Assembly: GCA_900771335.1 (NCBI GenBank)
Contig: CAAGNP010000030.1
Coordinates: 1 to 55,636, forward strand
DNA from: Rikenellaceae bacterium
Lineage (GTDB): Bacteria; Bacteroidota; Bacteroidia; Bacteroidales; UBA932
Direction of reading: 5' to 3'
Length of the DNA: 55,636 bases
Position 1 is the stretch's first letter, and every line of letters begins with the position of its first letter. Position numbers and translations under genes: made by a program. The notes under the pieces are model-generated. The model was not told the DNA's origin and searched no databases. It saw only the letters and a program-made list of their open reading frames with translations. Of the stretch, positions 52,984-55,636 are shown one piece after another.

Positions 52984-54813
52984 ATGGTAAAGAAAATAAG
53001 CCCATTCTTGTTGCAGCAGATTTTTATAGATAGTCTTTCAAATGCTCGTGACTTTGAGGTAATTGATGGATTGAATCCTTTCCACATCAAACTGAATGGA
53101 AAAGAGATGTACATCTACATAAAGAATCTATCTTCTGCATACTTTAGCAACACTGACGTATGGAGAATACAACTCCCTATACGCGATGATTTTGAGGAAA
53201 TTAAAGGGTCTCCCTTAGACTTCGTACTTCTGGGATACGATGGGGAAAATGATGTATATACTGCTTGGAATCCCAAATGGGCAAAGCAAAGGCTTAATAT
53301 AGCTGAAAGTGTATCATTCTACTCGAGATATACATTACAAGTGGAGGCAGCTGAGACCGAGGAATTCAAAAGGAAATCACTAAACAACGACGGAGAGGTA
53401 ATAGCCTTTCCGAGAACTCATCTTGAATTTTTGTTAAACAACCTTAAGGTATTCTTTAAGGATGATAGTGATTATGTTGCTATGGGATCAAAAAAACGCC
53501 AAGAGGCGAATGAATCTTACAGAGTTTTCACTGATCCCAAAAACATTCAGATATTGGAAGCCCACATGTCAAATAACGGTTACTCTCAGTCTGCCATAAG
53601 TAATTACTGCAAACTAATGAGAGTAATGCTAAATGAAGGCCTCATTAATCAATATAGGAAACTATTCTTAGCATATGACACTATCGAAGAATATCTTAAG
53701 ATCGTTTCCGAATTCTGCACTCAGCCACTAATAAAAGAACGGAATGAGAGATCGCATAATGGGTATTCCGCTGCCCTCAGAATGTATATAAAGGCTCTAT
53801 GTCTGCATTATGAAGCAGACTCAGAGAAATATGAGACACATCCCGATGATGATATTGACATTCCATCAACGGAAACTGAGATAGAAAACATTGACATTGA
53901 CATTGACTGGGAGCAAGAGTTCACAGATAAGTCAGGAAAACTTACAAAGATTGCAAACCCTGAGCTGATTGATAAACTCAGGCCACTACTTGATGTTGAA
54001 TACAAATCCCTTCCAGCAGCACTCAATACCATAACTGCGTTTTATGGCGACAAATTTCCCAATATGCAGTTCAGTGACTGGGTAAAATTATTAAATGCTA
54101 TCAATTGGGAGACTCCATACATCAAACCTATTCATAAGGCCACTACTGAGACAGCGAAATCAAAGACTAAGACTGTTACTCTGCGGGTAATATATCCTGA
54201 CGGAAGAGTCGTTCAATATCCTAAGGCAACTGATACATATGTTACTGTAATTGAGGAAAATTGTCCTGATCTCATTAACGAACTTGGTATTGTGCATGCT
54301 GGAGTTAATATCGTACAAAGAGAATTAGATAGTAAGTATGAAGGCGCACAACGAGAGATTTCCGGCGGTTGGTATGTATTTACAAACACAAATACGCCTA
54401 AAAAGCGTTTAGATCTCATACAGATCTCTGATGCTTTAGATTTAGGATTGCAAGTCGATTTAATATCGGTAACTACAGGCGAAGTTGTCGAAGCAGAGGA
54501 CAAAACTTCTTCATCTCGACAAACGATTAAAGTAACATTCCCAGATGGAAGAGTTATTCAACACACCAGAGTATTAAAGACCTTGATCGAAGTCGTTATA
54601 TATGCAGGGCCAGAGAAAGTAAGGGGATTAAATATTATTTGCTGCGCAGATAATTTGATATTAAAGAATCCTGCTCCTCGTTATGTTCAACCTAGTAAAC
54701 CAGTAGGCGGCGGATGGCTGTGTAACACATGTTCCGGCACACCCACCAAATATGAGCAGATATTACAGATTAATAAAGAGTTAGAATTGGGTCTTAAAGT
54801 AGAACTTATATAG
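52984..54813 (+). CDS. Unrecognised 609-aa defence-operon protein with two tandem C-terminal domains
   Basis: I do not recognise a named family. Residues about 10-150 form a beta-rich domain (MYIYIKNLSSAYF, WRIQLP, FVLLGYDGENDVYTAWNP, SVSFYSRYTLQ) reminiscent of DNA-binding N-terminal parts of some restriction enzymes. Residues 180-275 are helical, like a recombinase core-binding fold. An acidic stretch follows (about 283-312). Two repeats of nearly 100 residues end the protein (about 395-494 and 512-609), sharing PDGRV(V/I)Q, GGW, an (I/L)xQI motif and LGL(Q/K)V(D/E)LI. No nuclease motif is clear. It occupies the place where an AIPR gene would be expected. Confidence 0.7.
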   Translation: MVKKISPFLLQQIFIDSLSNARDFEVIDGLNPFHIKLNGKEMYIYIKNLSSAYFSNTDVWRIQLPIRDDFEEIKGSPLDFVLLGYDGENDVYTAWNPKWAKQRLNIAESVSFYSRYTLQVEAAETEEFKRKSLNNDGEVIAFPRTHLEFLLNNLKVFFKDDSDYVAMGSKKRQEANESYRVFTDPKNIQILEAHMSNNGYSQSAISNYCKLMRVMLNEGLINQYRKLFLAYDTIEEYLKIVSEFCTQPLIKERNERSHNGYSAALRMYIKALCLHYEADSEKYETHPDDDIDIPSTETEIENIDIDIDWEQEFTDKSGKLTKIANPELIDKLRPLLDVEYKSLPAALNTITAFYGDKFPNMQFSDWVKLLNAINWETPYIKPIHKATTETAKSKTKTVTLRVIYPDGRVVQYPKATDTYVTVIEENCPDLINELGIVHAGVNIVQRELDSKYEGAQREISGGWYVFTNTNTPKKRLDLIQISDALDLGLQVDLISVTTGEVVEAEDKTSSSRQTIKVTFPDGRVIQHTRVLKTLIEVVIYAGPEKVRGLNIICCADNLILKNPAPRYVQPSKPVGGGWLCNTCSGTPTKYEQILQINKELELGLKVELI

Positions 54814-54814
54814 G

Positions 54815-55249
54815 ATGATAAGGCACTATTGCGAACTGTTCAAGCAGTTACATACTGCTGTTATTTCTGGCAAGAAAGCACCACATAAAGCCGTGCTTTT
54901 GTTAAGTATTATAGAACTTATCGAGGAGAGCATAATATCATCTCCTTGCATAACACTTTCTGATGATCTAATATCCAGATTTAACAGTATTTGGGAATCA
55001 TATGTTCATTCTGATAAGTTTTCACCGACAATAACAACCCCATACTGGCACCTACAAAATGAGAGTTTCTGGAGACTTAATACCTATGACGGAAGTGAGC
55101 TAAAGAAAACATATTCAGAGAAATATCTTAAAGAGAACACTTTCGCGATAATTGACTCTGAATTATTCAGTTTAGCACAAAATTCATCAACAGCATATTT
55201 GCTGAAAGAAACACTAAAGAATATATATATAATAAAAAACAGTCAATAG
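54815..55249 (+). CDS. Solitary ScoMcrA-like sulfur-binding-type domain protein
   Basis: A 144-aa protein. KAPHKAVLLLSIIELIEESII, then LISRFNSIWESYV and TPYWHLQNESFWRL, follow the pattern of the domain that precedes HNH nuclease domains in ScoMcrA-type enzymes, where it binds phosphorothioate (or otherwise modified) DNA. Here the protein ends after that domain; no HNH or SRA region follows in any frame. The start is 1 nt after the upstream stop, so it belongs to the operon. Whether it senses modified DNA is inference. Confidence 0.7.
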   Translation: MIRHYCELFKQLHTAVISGKKAPHKAVLLLSIIELIEESIISSPCITLSDDLISRFNSIWESYVHSDKFSPTITTPYWHLQNESFWRLNTYDGSELKKTYSEKYLKENTFAIIDSELFSLAQNSSTAYLLKETLKNIYIIKNSQ

Positions 55250-55636
55250 GACTTATGAGAACGAAGATAAGAAAAATAACATTCATCCTCAAGAATATAT
55301 AAATCGGCACTTGCCCACTTCCCTCCGGTCAGTCGGCAACCTTTTATTGCCACCCACGGGCGAGAATATGAGGACTGCAAGCAGATCCTCAAACTCTCGC
55401 TGAAGCCAACTCACAAATAAAACGCCCGGCAAGACTTCAGCCGGGCAAGCCGTCAGAAGACTTACCCTATGGGCAGAGCGGTATCAGAAGATTGCCAGCC
55501 TGCATCCGCTGCGCTCCTGCATCCAGTCAATCCTCTTCCATCCATAACTCGCTTCGCTCGATTAAACAAACAGCGGTCTGGAGACTTTCGTCTTTTTCCC
55601 CCGGCAAATTTTGCGAACTCCGCGATTTTGCCTACG
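55250..55636. other. Gene-free GC-rich region at the window end
   Basis: No credible gene is visible. After an AT-rich 50 nt, base composition turns GC-rich with several short hairpins. The clearest is GCCCGGC/GCCGGGC (55424-55430, 55440-55446), followed on the minus strand by TTTTATTT, which makes it a possible leftward terminator. Such segments often precede mobilisation genes in Bacteroides elements, but those would lie beyond the window. Confidence 0.5.
55424..55446 (-). terminator. Possible leftward terminator near the right edge
   Basis: A 7-bp GC stem with a 9-nt loop, followed on the minus strand by GTTTTATTT. It could end a leftward transcript entering from outside the window. Confidence 0.5.

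Noticed and set aside
46812..55249. BREX, DISARM, Dnd/Ssp or classical type II restriction system
   Set aside because: No PglZ, BrxL, DrmA/B, DndCDE or type II endonuclease signature is visible. GHKL + Z1 + DUF4420 instead points to the MORC/MutL-associated type.
1..55636. CRISPR array, rRNA or intact insertion sequence
   Set aside because: No regularly spaced identical repeats, no rRNA-like conserved stretches and no transposase gene were found; the repeats present are palindromes or a two-unit tandem.

Overview
The window is chromosomal DNA of a member of the Bacteroidales (Bacteroidota). Support comes from Bacteroidota-type -7 promoter boxes (TAnnTTTG), a SusC/TonB-type receptor paired with a DUF4249 lipoprotein, a C10 cysteine peptidase, and a mobile element built from typical Bacteroides parts (HTH_17 proteins, a BT4734/VirE_N-like protein, a DUF3987 primase). 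A complete lysine-to-butyrate operon points to an amino-acid-fermenting lifestyle like that of Porphyromonas or Odoribacter relatives. The genus cannot be fixed from the sequence.

Layout. (1) 1-4.1 kb, + strand: C10 peptidase (5' end outside the window), DUF4249 lipoprotein and TonB-dependent receptor, ended by a long palindromic terminator. (2) 4.1-8.1 kb, - strand: pyrD-cinA-serine hydrolase unit and an XRE regulator. The 500-bp gap before queA carries several TTGTnnACAA palindromes. (3) 8.6-12.7 kb, + strand: queA, a membrane M28 peptidase and an acyltransferase. (4) 12.8-28.2 kb, + strand: a 16-gene lysine fermentation operon, atoD-kal-kce-kdd1-kdd2-kamA-kamB-kamC-kamD-kamE-atoA-crt-hbd-bcd-etfB-etfA. 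Lysine is isomerised by KamA and KamDE (KamBC reactivate KamDE), oxidised by Kdd, cleaved with acetyl-CoA by Kce and deaminated by Kal to crotonyl-CoA. Bcd/Etf reduce this to butyryl-CoA, and AtoDA exchanges CoA to release butyrate. No thiolase gene is present. (5) 28.2-32.8 kb: a small accessory region (flavodoxin-ferredoxin, sugar acetyltransferase, unknown protein, agmatine-deiminase-like enzyme, tRNA-Ala) bracketed by two inverted copies of a ~120-nt palindromic repeat. A tandem 74-bp repeat lies beside the second copy. (6) 32.8-39.8 kb: kdsA, rarA and a GH9 glycosidase on -, rlmD and mnmE on +.

(7) 39.8 kb to the window end: an integrated element immediately downstream of mnmE. It has a zinc-ribbon/HTH protein, a tyrosine integrase, small HTH proteins and split replication/primase proteins. 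Its cargo is a six-gene operon: C5-cytosine methyltransferase, MutL/MORC-type GHKL ATPase, Z1-domain helicase-like ATPase, DUF4420 PD-(D/E)XK nuclease, an unrecognised 609-aa protein with two tandem C-terminal domains, and a solitary domain resembling the DNA sulfur-binding domain of ScoMcrA-type nucleases. The first four match the known MORC/MutL-associated restriction systems (the Mza type, as I recall the name). The last two are not the usual AIPR partner and are the most promising new biology here. The right end of the element is outside the window.
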